Source of the DNA: Glossina fuscipes
Taxonomy: Eukaryota > Arthropoda > Insecta > Diptera > Glossinidae
DNA: 64,000 nucleotides
Assembly (NCBI RefSeq): GCF_014805625.2
Contig: NW_023998434.1
Location: forward strand, 586,576-650,575
Direction of reading: 5' to 3'
Shown: in pieces, positions 27,770 to 42,700 of the stretch
Position numbering within the stretch: position 1 is the first letter of the stretch
Layout: each line of letters starts with the position of its first letter
The notes under the pieces: generated by a model
What the model saw: only the letters and a program-made list of their open reading frames with translations
What the model was told of the DNA's origin: nothing
Databases searched by the model: none
Translations under genes and position numbers: made by a program

Positions 27770-28600
27770 ATGTTAATAATAATAAAGCAAAAAAAATAAA
27801 TAAATAAATAAATAAAAAAACATGTATGTATATATGTGCAACTATTATCTCTATATATGTATGTTTTCATTTTTATTTATAAAAGTTTATGTTAACTTAA
27901 TTTCATAGTGAAAATTGCAATTTTCTATAACGAATTTTTTTATTTATTTATTTAATTTTTTTCTTTTGTACCTAAGTTAATTAATAAAGTTTTAATGGCA
28001 TGAAAAATGAGTTTATCTGTTATTCAGTTTTGTTAACAAACTTACATTTTTGGGTAGCTTACGAAATTCTTTCAAAAAGCTTTCAACACCTTCGGTTAGT
28101 ACAGTGGGATCCAAATCGACCCACAAAGTTTTCGACCATACCTCACGACCTGACTTTTGACTTTTGTATAATTTGAAAATCTACGAAAAATGAAAGAAAG
28201 AAAAAAAAAAAAAACAATTTAAAATTAAAATGAAAAAAAAAAAAAAACAAAATCAAAGAAAATGCAGAGAAAAGAGGAAAAGTTGGTAATACACTCAATC
28301 ATCTTAACATTGTTGAGGATATTCAATCATTGTGTTGTTATATACGTATTTATATAAGTTTCCTCGAGCCCTAAGGGGCACAATAAAAGTTCGCCTTCAT
28401 TCTCTTATACTCTTAATAACTTTGTTGCTGAACAAATACAAATAATTTAATTGAAAAATTAAACTTTATTTCTTAAGATTTTTACTTTACTTGGCTGACC
28501 AAGAAAAAAAAAAAAGAAAAAAATATTTAAAAAAAAAAATAACTCTTAAGGCAAAAGTATAGCTAGTTCTATTACATATATAAAAATTTCAATGCATATT

Positions 28601-28635
<35 letters not shown>

Positions 28636-31245
28636 GTATGTACGTACCAATTGCATGCCTTCGTAATCATCTTTAATGCGTGCGAATTCATTGTAATCTT
28701 GCATGGGCATATCAAAAAGTTTTTCAGCATTTGCTAAAAAATAAAATAATAATAATAAAAGAAAAAGAAAAATTGAAAAAAAAAAAAAAAATGGAAAGAA
28801 ACAAAGAAGAAAAACCGTAAAATATTTTTTCCTTTTTAATGAAATGTAAATATTTTTGAAAGAAAAGTTTTCCGTTTGTTCTCAGGTTCAACCCAAAAAC
28901 TAATTTGAAAAGCAAAGAACTTCTATACACAATTTACTTGATTACCGCATCTTATTACCTATATAATTCGTAATCAAGAAATCCATTCGTTTATTTCCGG
29001 TCTTAATTGTTCAGCTATGCTTTAAATTTGTTCACCTAAAGTCGCGTTTCTTTATTAACTTAATTTAGTATTATTTCACATGTCTTCTGACTTTTTTCTT
29101 CTCTTCTCTCTCCTTCTTTTTCGAAAGAGAGGTTTACATCACAACTCATTTGGACGAATATATGGTATGCATTTGCAATAGTTTTACTGGTCCCCCTGCT
29201 TCAGTGTATTGTACCCTCCGTCTGAGAATATAGTTCACCTTGTACTGTATTCTTGTCCGAAAATAACGTGAAATAGCAACCTATGCTATATACTTTATAT
29301 TATGTCTACGAACTTTTTTTTTTTTTTCTACTATGAGCATTTAGTTAGGAAAATATCCTCTGAACATGGAACATAGCTATGATCAAAAAGAAGCGGGAAA
29401 AGGCAAAGAGGGAGGCATTGTCCGCAGCCCAGTGCGATAAATTGTATCGCTTTATGGTCAGCGCAGCTTTAATACACAATTGCAGAAATAGCGGATGTCA
29501 TTATAATACATCCATAGTATGCAATGCATTCTCAGAAACAATCCTGTCTTTAATATTACTACTTGGACAATAGCCTACATCACTGGAGTAAGAAAGAAAT
29601 ATTTAGTGCATATGAACAAAATCTACGAACTCAAAATTAGGCAAAAGTGGTTAAGTCTACAAGTTTAGGTAGAAAAAGTAAGTGATACAATAGTACGGAA
29701 ATCCAGGTTGGCGACCAATGTTGCTGGGTCTGCACACCCTAATCGCCGACAGCGTAACATCTGTTAGTAAGAGTTTTAGAACATGGAAATTATTATTGGA
29801 TGTTGCATGATCTTTGAGGATCACAGTTTATCCACGAATTAACTACGAATTAGTGCTAGAATGCAACGAACTTGGCTTTAAAGAAATAAAATAATTTATG
29901 AAGACGATACGGAAAATAGATTGGGATCGAAATCAGAAGAAGTATCGCAATTTCTTTATAAACAGGATGTAAGATGTTGTGCAGCGCATGTGAAGCTATT
30001 GGAAAAGTATCGTTTATAACGCTATCGTTAACCAGCGCATATCAACACTGTCTAACAGCTGATAATTTCTAATCGTTTGCATCTTTAGAAACAGCTAGAT
30101 CAACACTGTTGATGTTTGGAGCTATGACGAAGATATTTGGAAGAGACATTTGAAATGATAGTTTCTTATTAGATCGTTAGAAAAATAATGAACTTCGCTC
30201 ACTTCTTCGTTCTTGGGCAGCTCAGGCGACAACGCTCAGAAAGCATTTCCAGGCTAATAATTTCAAGTCAGTACTTGGACTTTCACTTATTTCGATATCG
30301 TTGAAACTCTCTGATTGCTATTAAAATAGTTCTCATAGCAATTTTTCATCTGCGTCATGCAAAATGTTTAGGTCGTTGGAAAAGCAACACACACTATGTA
30401 GCTTATGTAACTTTTTAATGATATGTTCCAATAATAATTCATAGGTTCAATTGCATTTTTTCGTTAAAACATATATATATATATATATATGTATATAATA
30501 TTTGTAACGCAAAAGTTCTTCATGATTCTTACGACTTTTATAGTTTCATTCAATTTATTTAAAAGACTTACCCAATTCTTGTCTTTTCAGCTCAAGAGCC
30601 ATCAATTTCTGGCCGTAAGGATCCATTAACTTGAAGCCGCGATCTAAATCGTTACCCGCTGAGCCAGGACCGTTAGCTTCGTAATCCTTAAAGAATTCTT
30701 CCAACTATGCAGAAATCACAAACTCAAAGGTATTAATTGTAAATATACATGTATATATATATATATATATAAAAAAAAAACAAAATGGAAAAATTGCTCG
30801 AAATAAGCTTTAAAGTATGAAAAGCTTTTGACTAATTAACTGAAAATTTGATGAAAAATTAGGAAAAAAAAATTAGGAAAATTTTTAACCATTCATTGAA
30901 GCAGAACGTTGCCGTAAAGAAAGTTTTACATTAACTTTAAATAGCAAAACAATGGAGAAGAAAATCGAAAAATGAAAAGAAAAACTTTATGCTTTTTGAA
31001 AAGAAAAAAAAAGGGATACGCAAAACCAAACTAAGAGCATACAAAAAAGGCAAAGAAGACGAAGAGACGAAGATGTAGAAAAGAAAAATTCAAGCAAGGC
31101 AACTGTTGTGATTGTTGATCTTAATGCTTATAATAAACACTTTAAGTTAATTCGTTTGTGCCTTGAACCACTAGCGCAATACTAATACCATTATAAACAG
31201 CTGCTGCTTGGCAAACTAACTGCGTATATGCATGCGATTGCGATG

Positions 31246-31292
<47 letters not shown>

Positions 31293-33381
31293 AGCGTATA
31301 GGCAGGCAAGTATATGTGGCGAAGCAGAGAGGCCGCCATGCAAGAATTTGCATTAAGTAAGTGCTCGAGCCAATGTGTACGAAACAGAACATAGTATCTT
31401 AACGCAACGGCAACGGCAACGGATAAGGATGTGGCGCTTACAACACGGAAAAGCCTTAATGCGTGAGCACCAAACCAGCAGTGCCGGTACTGCTGATGAT
31501 AATAATGATTGTGTTGTTGAGTAAGTCGTCAAGAATTTGTAAATTTGTAAATTGTGATTGTTAGGTCCGCGCCACGACCATTCTCCCTAAACTTTCTAAC
31601 AAGTCTTATTACAGCAACTATAAGGAATGGGGAGAAGTGGTTGCGGGAAGTGGAGAAAGACAGAGAGAGAGAGAGAGAGAGAGAGATAAAGAAAGAGAGA
31701 GAAAGAGAATAAGGGAAACCTTAAATGTGTGGAAGAACTTAAATCCAATTAAATTCCTATTGAATGGAAATGAAAACGGGAAGCAAAGCGGAGCGGAATA
31801 AAATTGCAAGCACAACAAAGTTTTCTTCTTTAATTCTCTTTGGCAGAAAAAAAAAAAAAAAAATCAAAAAAAAAAAGCAAAAAAAAAAAAAATGAAAAAC
31901 CAGAACAGAAATCAGGCTTTAATAAAAAAAAAAAAAAACGCATATAAACATAACGTAATACAAAAAGTAGCGGGAACTTTGGTTTTTTTCATCTCATCCC
32001 TCCATTTCCTTTATTTCTTGCACAAGTTAAATATTGTTAAAGTCAGCAGACATAGAACAACAAATCCAGGGTATAAAAAAATGAGATGTGAAAAAAAAAA
32101 ATAAACTTTTTTTTTTATTCCCTTTCACGCTAGTAAAACTTTTTTATTTCTTTCTATTTTACCATAACAGTAAAGTCATGAATACAATGCTTGATCTCCA
32201 CATACATTGAAACATATGGTGCCGTTAAAGGAAAGTTTGTACTCACAACAACACAGGGTGTGTAATAGTTTTCCTAAATGCTTGCAAACACAGCATAGAA
32301 ATACAATATATCGCGCGAAATGCGATAAATATTTCACTATTCTCGTTTAACGGAATCATCTCTGTTCGTCTGTCTGCTTCTTCAAATTTCCTACAAACGT
32401 AAAATTATATCGTAATTTTAATACATATTTGTTTTTTTTCTACCCCTTTGGCCAATTCCGATGCAAAAGTCAGCGAAATCAGTTTATGGATTCGCCCACA
32501 TTTGCCGAAAACCGATCGTAAATATGGCGAAATTATTTTGCAAATTATTATCAAATTATACGAAATCCTTACGATATACACGATGCTTTTATACAATCGT
32601 CATATCGATCTAATGGATTTTTAAAAATCGTATACTGACACAGCTAATGGGTTTAGTATCCAAATACAGTTCAAGTTGACTACACGAACAACTTTTATTT
32701 TGTTTATTCTTTTTTGAATTTTGTATTAGTAAAAGTGGAACATTTACATAGCGAATAAAATGAGTTTAATGAGTGCATAAACTTCATGCACACTTCTCTC
32801 TACGCTTTAAACTTGTAAGCTTAATTAGCAATGAGGCTAAACTACTTTTGATTTGCGGTAACATTACATAACAGCTACTGTTGTTTAGCGATAATAACAA
32901 TACATAGTAATACTTGATACGGAAAATGAGTAACGTTTCATTATACAATAACAATACAATATACTTACCTCCTTCCAAAACCCATTAATTTCGATTGAAG
33001 TCATATCGGCAAATTTCTGTTTAATTGGTTGCACCTTATCCATACGATAAAGCGATGAACGATACAAACGATGCCAACGTTTACCCAAATGATGAGCCAT
33101 TAGCATATCATCGAAATTAAACTGTGTAAACGGAGGAGAAAACGGAAAATACATAGAAGAAAATACATAGATTAATAAGTGATTTCCATCTCACAATCTC
33201 ACAATAATTATTATGCAATGACAGCAGAGGAGGAGAAGAAGGAGAAGAAGGAGGAGGAATAAGTGTAGCAGAGTTCTTAGATTCAGCTCTGGGTCAGCAA
33301 TTATTACAGCAATTATTATATTCATTTTTAATTGCATAACTTTTCATTCTACACTGTTTGAAAGATTAAAGTTTATATTTT

Positions 33382-33420
<39 letters not shown>

Positions 33421-34110
33421 CCATATATATATATATATGCCACACATATATATATATAGATATGATTATTACCATTTTTAAGGATATTTGAAAAATGTTT
33501 TAATTTTCATTCTCGAAATACAAAAATATGAGAAAAATGAAAAAAATGAAAAAAAAAGAACAGAAATGTATAGAAAAAGATTTCAAATTCATATACTAAT
33601 CAAAATAAAACCCTAAAACCATAAAAGCACATCAACACTCATGCAGAACTGAATGTTCGCATAGCTTACAATACTTCTACATGTATGCATGTGTGTGTGT
33701 GTGTGTGTGTGGATACGTGAATATGCTCTTTTTACCATTTTATACACAATGTATTTCAAGTGCTTTTCATAAATAAAATTTCATATATTTAATAGATGCT
33801 CTTACTATTATTGCAGTTATTGTTGCTGATATTGTTGTTGTTGTTGTTGCTGTTGATGTTGTTGCGTGTTTAAAAATACCAGTTAATACCTCTTGTCCAT
33901 CTAAAGGGTATTAGTAATGGCCTTACCAATAAACAAATATGCACAAATGTACACATATTCATGCATATACATGTACACTTGTATCCTCTTAAACATACAC
34001 GCACACACACACACCCATATCCATATAAACTCTGAAGGACTTGTAACTTGTAACAGATTATAGAAACTTTTTCTACAGTGTACTTTTACTCCTTTTCTTG
34101 CTCTCGCTCG

Positions 34111-34171
<61 letters not shown>

Positions 34172-35761
34172 TCTCTCTCCTTCTCACTCTCTTAATATCA
34201 TATATATATATTTTTATTTTTTTTTTTGAATTTTTTTAATAAAAATTTATTAATAAATGTTTTATACAAGCATGTAGCTTATATTATATATGATGTAGCT
34301 TATATTATATAGGATGCATGCATAGGACATAGCATGTTTGAATGCGGTCGCAAAGTACAAAAATATTGAAATTATGAGACTTCTATAAGAAAAATAAAGT
34401 GTTAAAGAATAAACTTTAATACCTATTATCCAAAAAAAATATTTAAGTTTTCGAGAATTAGATTTCTCTCTGATCGATTTAGTTTAATGTAGTTCGTCAA
34501 TACATTCCCTTCGTTACAATTACTTACTTCAGGTATTCGGCACGTGGAATTTTCTCGAAATTTCAGATATAGCTAATGTAAATACTGATGTTTAACATGA
34601 AGCAAGTTTCAGTTCTTTACAAGCTGTCTTTCAGTGGATTAAATTACGGCAAAATGCAGATGAAGCTACGTTCAAAAGCAACTCAGTTGAAGATCAACAC
34701 AGTTAAAATATAATGTGTAATAAAAGAAGGGAGTTGGAATTCGAGATCAATCGGTTGACAGCCCTAGAGATCCAGACAAGTAGGAAAACGTGGCTAGGAG
34801 AAAAACTATTCCCGCTGTTTTTAAGCAGTGACTTTACTTTCGAAAAATTTAATTCTTAGCTAATTTTCCGCATGAGCAGCCAAGTAAGCAAGAATCGCAA
34901 TTATCGCGCAAACCTCGGTGTGCAGGCGCATACTTGGTCGTTGCTGTAGTGAGTGCTCAGTCGGCACTAAATCGTGACAAATTTCTATCTTCTTTGCTTT
35001 CCTCACTTGCGATATTTCAACATTTTTTACAAATGCAATCCTGTAAGAGGTTATTAAATTCAAAAACGATGAACTTTAGGGATCGCATGAAAAGAAAAAA
35101 GCTTGGTAGGCCTAATATATTGGCATACTTGGAGAAGGGTGAAAAAAAGTAGAGGAAAAGCAAAGAACGCGTGCAAAGTGAATCCGAGTCTTTCCAGGAC
35201 TCTAGGAGTCTTATCATTTCCTTTCAACTCTGATATCGCATTAAAGGATACTCTACTTTTGTTATTCACGTGACCCAATCAGTTCGTTCATATTTCATAT
35301 GTAAGACTGTGAATTGAAATTACATTGACGTTAGAGATAAGCCGGTGTTAAGTAAGTCATGCTAAGTTTAACAAATACGTAACCTCTGATAAGGGTAAAA
35401 CTGATTTTCTCTAATACCTACAGAAAGCGAAAAGTATCTTTTAGTGTTTATATGTAGATATCTGTGGTCTACCGTTTGCATATCTGTAGCTATGCGAGTG
35501 AGTAAGTGGATAATGCAGTGACTTTAGTCAAAGGATTTAAAAAGGATTTTTTTTTTTTTTTTATAAAAATCCTCATTTGAATTTACAAAAAATACTAATA
35601 TGAGAGAAAAAAAGCACATGAACGCACACGCAACGCAATTGTGTGCATATATACTCACATGGATGTAGAGATGCATGTATGTTTGCATGTATGTAAAGGG
35701 GGATATGTACATATTTATACATTTATACTTAACACACAACCATTAACTGGCTGACCAGCCA

Positions 35762-35803
<42 letters not shown>

Positions 35804-36089
35804 GTTAATGCATATTTAGTTATTGGCTGCAAACACAAATAAGTATAAACACACGCACATGCACAGCAAAATAAAATAAATAAAAAAAAGAAGCAGAGAA
35901 TCGTCCGTTTAAAATTTGCACCATACACTGCGCATACAGAAATGCAATGTAGATGTCAAGGAGATGAACGGGAGGATTTACAGTCATTTAAATTCACCCA
36001 CAAAATAATGTTGAACGCAACTTAACTAAAATATGCAAATGTACAACAAGAACATACATGCTTTTATACCGACATTATATGCGTACATA

Positions 36090-36131
<42 letters not shown>

Positions 36132-36743
36132 CTTTTATATATATACATATTATAATATATACGTATAGACATCTACATAAATACAGAGAAAAGCCAAGTG
36201 TGGACAGCACTGAAATGAGTCTCTATACATTCACACGCACATATACACATATAAAATTGTTTGTATTTCATATACGGCTGAATGTATTAAAAGCATACAT
36301 GTACGAGTATATATGGATGTTTGTGGATTAGAATGTATCCCTTATTGTGGCTACAAATGTAATGCATGCATTTTCATTTAGAGCTTTGTTAGTTTAAATA
36401 AAATGCTTTATAGCATTTAGTACTACTAGTAGTAGCTACCAGTAGTACGTAGTAGTACGTACTGACACAGTTGCAGCAGTTAGTGCTTTGACTTCGTCTA
36501 CTGCGTCCCTGTGTGTACTATAACCTACACCCTAGACTTTTTACGAAACATGAGAATGACTGACTGCGGGACACTGAGCGTAGTCGACTTTTCGTCTGTA
36601 AGAGAAAGAGAGCTTAACATCTTTGCTTTGGCAGCATGTAGCAAAAGTAGAAGGATGACGAAGCCACGTAATGTGTTGTCTGTTAAGACTTTATGGTGAT
36701 ATCAAAAAGAAAAGTAAAAAGGAAAGAAAAGAAAAGAAAAGAG

Positions 36744-36777
<34 letters not shown>

Positions 36778-39700
36778 CGGGCCAGAAACTGGGAATAAAG
36801 TAAATCGTATAATTTTTAGTTTGCTTTGCAGATGAAAGAGATTTTATTCTTTCTTGTTTTTTTTTTTTTTTTTTTGTGTTTTCTTATATACATTTATTTC
36901 TATGCTGAGCATTTTTTAGTCATTTTATGCTTGAAAGCAAAAGCATAGTATACACAAAAAAAAAAAAAAAAAAAGCTTATTAAACTAAGTTAATATTCAT
37001 AATAAAGTTTAGTGTAATATTTTATGAATCAAATGATTTATTCTGTTCAAGAGGATGATGAGTGATAAGGCGCCAGTTAGTTTTAGTTCTCGTGAAAACG
37101 ATGCGATACGTAGACGCAACTAATGTATGCTTAAATGCTAACAATAGAAATGAAAGAATAAAATAACTGTATAATCAGGTAACACAAAGGTAAGAGTAGA
37201 AACAATACTATGCTTAATGTGTCGACAGTTTGAAAAAGTTCTTCAAACTATAATAACCGCGATCAATAATTATGCATCTTTTTCAGTCAATGAATAAAAG
37301 ATTCATCCAATAAGTTTTCCAGTAGACGATCGCAGAAAAAATTTGAAAAAAAAAAAAAATTATCACTTCGGGGACAATATAGCAACACCTTTTATGCGAG
37401 AATATCCATAAAAAGTCTTTCGATGAATAGTTTAATTAGTTTGTTACAACAAAAACTACTCTTTAGTGGAAAAGAATTATTTGATATTCATTAAAAAGTT
37501 AATGGATAATAAGAACTTTATTTTTAAAAATCGCTTATCCTCTGTTGTATGTAGAAATGTAAAAAAGTAAAAAAATATACCGACAGAAGAAATTTAACTA
37601 AAATTTTTCAACTAACTTACAAATCAGTTTAAAACTCTAAAGTGCAAACTTTGCAGGCTGCAGTTTGCATCGCAGACAATGATTAAAATATAATTAAAAA
37701 ATAGTCGACTGGCTATGTGCACACTGGAACTGGAATTGATAAGAGGCATAAAAAAAATTGACGAGCAATGATTACAATAAACAGACGGACAAAAAGTGAA
37801 TATATCTAAACTTCTCATTTTCACACTTCGTGTTTAAGGGTTCATCTTCGATTTAAAAAATTTACCATACTCCCTATCAAGGTACCCATAAATAAAACAA
37901 GTAAAACCGTGCACCATTACATCACTGCACATAAGGAAAAGGGCTGAGAAAAAATTTGTAAATGGATGGAAACATGTCTTTGTACCGAATGTCTTCATAA
38001 TATCTGAAAAATTGCTCCCTGTCGGTTGAACATAAGAAAACAAGAAGGACGGACGGACTGACAAGTTCGAGTGTATTCAGAAACTGATTCCAAATCGATG
38101 TGGGGATGGATGTATCCTAAGTCGTTGTGCGTTCACTTAACACACCTTCAAGCGGTATATGGTATGAGAAAATTCAATTGCAATTCGATTGTATGAAAAA
38201 ATATCCTAAAGGTTTTTATAAAAGATTGATTGATTGATTGATTGATTGATTGTCGGTAAGTTTGCATTACACCGCTTATACTTAAAACACTTGATTTTTC
38301 GTGCCATTATCAAATCATGATTTTAAGTTTGTTATATCACTTAGGCGAACATAAACTTACTCACTAACTTACTTACAAGTATTCTATGCTCACTGAGTAT
38401 TGTATAAGCCTCTTGCATTTCATGGATTTTGACTTCTTTTGTTAGAGTTGTCGTCTGTATTGTATCAATAGTTTGCATAACCAATTTGAAGTCGCTTAGT
38501 TCCTTTGTAGCTCTGTTCAAATTTGTGCTGAGTTCCTGAACGAAAAAAAAAAAAAGAAGAAGACAAAGAAAAGAAATAAAGCCAAGATTTACAATACTTT
38601 TGCGTACTTTACTATAATTGATGAGTCAAAAATTTTAGGTATGTAAATTGTGTATCTAAGCCAAGTTAAGTTAGTTGCAAATATATAGTTAAGGTAAGAA
38701 GGTAAAATGAAAAGAAAAAAAAAAAAATAAATAAAAATAAAATAAGAAGAAGACAGAAGAAGAAAAGTCAAATTTGATTGTTAACTGCACAGTAGTTGCT
38801 CTCTTGTATTGAAAAAAGAAATCAAAGTTTAACAAGTTTGCATTTGTGCTAAACTTGTTTGAAGAGGAAGAAAGGAGTGGGTGGGTTGTGATCATGAATA
38901 CTGAAATACTTTCAAATTATATAGACGTATATGCCTACCATCGCTCTATACGAGTTACACACAATAATAGCAATTGTTGATGGGGAAAAAGGAAAAAATT
39001 GAAAAGTTAAATAATTTTCAAATATTTCCTAAATCGAAATCATTTTCCGTTTTAGAAGCAACAAATTAAAATGTTGTTTTTGTTGTTGTTGTTGTTATTT
39101 TTTTTTTTAATAGAAACTTACTTTAATTTCTAAACGCATTTTATCAATATTTTTAACATTCTTCGCAGCCAATTTTTCGCCCAATGTTGTGCACCACTCT
39201 TGCGCATGCTGACAAATCGAATCTAATAGTGGCTTCAAATTTAGGCGTATACATTGTATATTGAAAGCTGTAGGCAACTGCTGCAACTCCTCAATGATAT
39301 TTGCATAAAATGCAAATTTCTCGTCGAGTTGTACAAGTGGCACACCACGATCCACAAATTTATCACAAATTGTTTCCTTATCGAATGCCCACAGATTGTA
39401 ATATTTACGAAATCTGCAAAAGTAACAACAATAACGATAACGAAACGTTTAGCTTATAAAGAATAATATAAAAAAAAAAAAAAAAAACAAACAACGTGTA
39501 AAAAGATTTTTTTTCAAGAATTTTAAATGCCACAAAACAACGACCTCAACAACTTATCTATATATATATATATATATATATATACAGCAGAAAATTACAA
39601 TACATTATATTGAGTCGAATTCTTTAATACCTTCCTGCCTATAATTTTGGAAAACGTGTACACTTACGATAGGGTTATAAAGTTGAGCTGAGTTTAATTC

Positions 39701-42700
39701 ATTGTCGAAAATCATATTCTAGCTGTTGGTTAGTTGTTAGGCGTAAGACTGAGCTCAATTACACCATTGCATAAGCAAAGTCAACCAAGTCTAACCAAGT
39801 CTAACCAAGTGAGAACTCATTAAACACATTTTTTTAAAATACTTTCGGATAAGCTGTCGCCTCCTAAGGAAAGAAAGCTGGAAATAGATCGGGCAATGAA
39901 GCAATTTCGGGCAATCATTAGACCTAGAAATCAAAACAGTGAACTGATTAACATTTACTCAAGAGTCACTCTGAAATCATAAGGTGTTACCACACACAAA
40001 ACACATCAAGCACTGTCGAAACGCATAAGGAATTAATCGAAGCTTAAATCATAACCGTTGCTAAAAACAATCAAGCAGAGCTCAATTTTAATCACACAAG
40101 TCACTATGAAAGAAGAAAAGAAGATGTACGTTAGGCGAAGACAAAGCCGAATCAAGCTTGCATTTAGAGTACAATAAAAGACAGATAAAGATGTTACCTA
40201 CTTTTCATAAAAATTGTTACTTGCGTTAATGTAAAATAAATGTAAACTACATTTCTCTCTTTACATGGATCTAAAAAATGTACATTTGTATAAAGACATA
40301 GGAGCAAGTGCTAAGCTTAGAACAGATAAGAGAACAGATGAGATCTCACAGTGGAAAGGTTAACTGATAGGCGAGTAGACGCACATACAATGCAAGACCT
40401 AATAAAACCTGTCAAGGTCGGCAAGACACAATTGTAAAGATGTAAAAACGAAAACATTGATGGACAGACAGACAATTGAAAGTATGAATAAAATGGATAA
40501 ATAGCAATTGAACAGAGATAGCGTAAGAACGAAGAGACCATATGTCAGTTTTGACAGGAGCGTAATTACCTAAAACCTTCTTCTCCGTTCTTCTTCGTCT
40601 CCGAGTCGATGTCGACGTTTAGTAAAAATTTACCTTACATTGAAATCGTCTGAAAAATATAAGACTTTTTACTCAAAACGACTTACTTCGACTGGCTTTC
40701 CAAGTTGAATGATTCTTTATTAAAGAAGAGCGAGAGTCTAAAACGCTCTCAAGTATCTTTCATAAACTTTTCCTAATTAAGGTAATATCTTTAACTAAAC
40801 TCTTTAAAAAAAAAAAAAAACTGTCTTCCGACATTTCAGTCAGCGGAATACCGTGTCCAATAAGAACACCTGTGTGTCACAAATGCCATGATGCAATCAG
40901 CATTCCGCCAGAGATCGGTATGAAAAAAATATTATGCTAAATTGTAGATTCTATGCGTTTTATCGAGTTCTGCAAGTCATGTTGCAGTTTGTCCACACAT
41001 GAATTACTTTTTAGATGCTAGTAACACAATAATTATCGTCTTCATCATGATCATGATTTGTGCATCTCTATGACTTTTGTGTTTTTTGTATTTCTCCTCT
41101 CTCGCTCTGTCAAGGCGTTTGCTTGATATTGTGACTGTAAGAGATGCCGTCATATGTTTGCATATTTGATAAGAAGGAGGAGGAATAGTAAACATAGCTA
41201 CTGTGCTGGCATTTAGACGTTCAGCAGCTAACAACAAGTGAAAATGGTATATTTAGTTTATCATTTTGTTTCTCATTTTTTAATATATTTCTTGTACGTC
41301 AAATGTATTGGAAATTTTGCGATAAATTTGCTAAGGAGAAGAGAATAAAAGTAGTCTTTATCACAATCTATATATTAATCGCATCCTCAAATTAGGCGTA
41401 ATACAGTGACTTAGAGAACATTCATAACATCTATATAATTGCTTTGACTCTAAATATTCACTATTCAAGATTTGTTCAAAACTCCGAATATCATATTTAT
41501 CACTTGAGTAGGATGTGCATAAAATGCACTACATCTTCATACGCATTTACCTAATATACTTAAATAGTGCTTGAGTGCGGGTAGAGCGAGCAGTGTGTTT
41601 GAGAATCATAGTGCAAATCATGCATTTTATTGAAAACATGAGTCAGAGATTTCATTATTTTGACTTGCAAATCCACACCGATTCGGTCTCTGCTCAAGCA
41701 AGGAAATATTAATTCAAAGGAACCAGAACGAATAAGAATAAAAGGGAGAATGAATAAAAAATTCTTTTAAATTCTACTAAAATTTCTCACATATATATAT
41801 TTACTATCAATGGCACATAAAGTCAGCACCTTTGAAAATTTGCCAAAAAACAAAAAGGAAGAAAGAAAGAAAGAAAGAAGAATGCAAAAATGAGAAAAAA
41901 AAAAATTTTTATTCATGAAAGATACTCAGATGAAAAAAAGCGCGAACAACAACTTCATCTCTAGGAACCTCGCCATTACAGTTTATTTCAAGTTTTTACT
42001 CCATGAGAGAAACATTTAGTAATTAAATGATTACTCTATGGATTTTAGAGGAAAAAAAAAATCGTATGTCATGAATTTTTCCGTTCCGCAGTAGCCAAAA
42101 TTTACTTGTTAATTAAGGCTATAAAGTTGTTTAGAGCCCAGATGTTTTCTCGTTAATGTTAAAATGTACATGTGTGAATACTTATGCGAAATATTCATAG
42201 GAGGTGCTGTTGTGGCCCATACAACCTTAACGAAGTGTCGAAAAGAACAACAGTTGAGAACCGAATGAACTTTGAATGTGAGGAATTGCAAAAAAACCTG
42301 GAAGTTAGAACCTAAAGTTGATGTCTAGCTAAACTTTCTTGCATCAACCCGACAAAGACAATTTTTCTGCTTCCGATTTCATTATTGCATGTTCGGGCAG
42401 CAAGTAAAACAGAAACAGAAAAGAAACAATAGGATCACGCAACAGGGACTATATGAAAGAAAAGAATGTAAAATGGATAGGGCGAGAGAGAGAAACATTG
42501 CTGATTGTGGTTTCTTCATATATACTGAATACAATGAATTTCTTAGACTTAATGTAAGTGCAGTGTGAATTGCGTGCTATGCTATGATTGGCCGCTTGCC
42601 GCGTTTACGTGTAAAAATATAAAAGTACCATTTGTGTGTATTTGTTGATGTTATAAAATTATCACGCGACGGTAAAGATTTTTTTCTTAGTGGAGTAAGT

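Larger units (their letters stand above)
24575..28045 (-). other. Intron 28 (3471 bp)
   Basis: Contains T27 (25370-25396), (ATGT)n and (AT)n (26627-26720), (TA)n (27099-27122) and (CT)n (27732-27765), plus A/G-rich sequence beside exon 29. No intact gene. Confidence 0.55.
33122..38376 (-). other. Intron 24 (5255 bp)
   Basis: Second largest complete intron. Holds TA tracts (33384-33459, 35768-35801, 36095-36127), a long CT tract (34101-34192), a 21-bp tandem duplication (34272-34313), A28 (36750-36777), (GATT)7 (38224-38252) and one copy of the dispersed repeat at 34931. No intact gene. Confidence 0.6.
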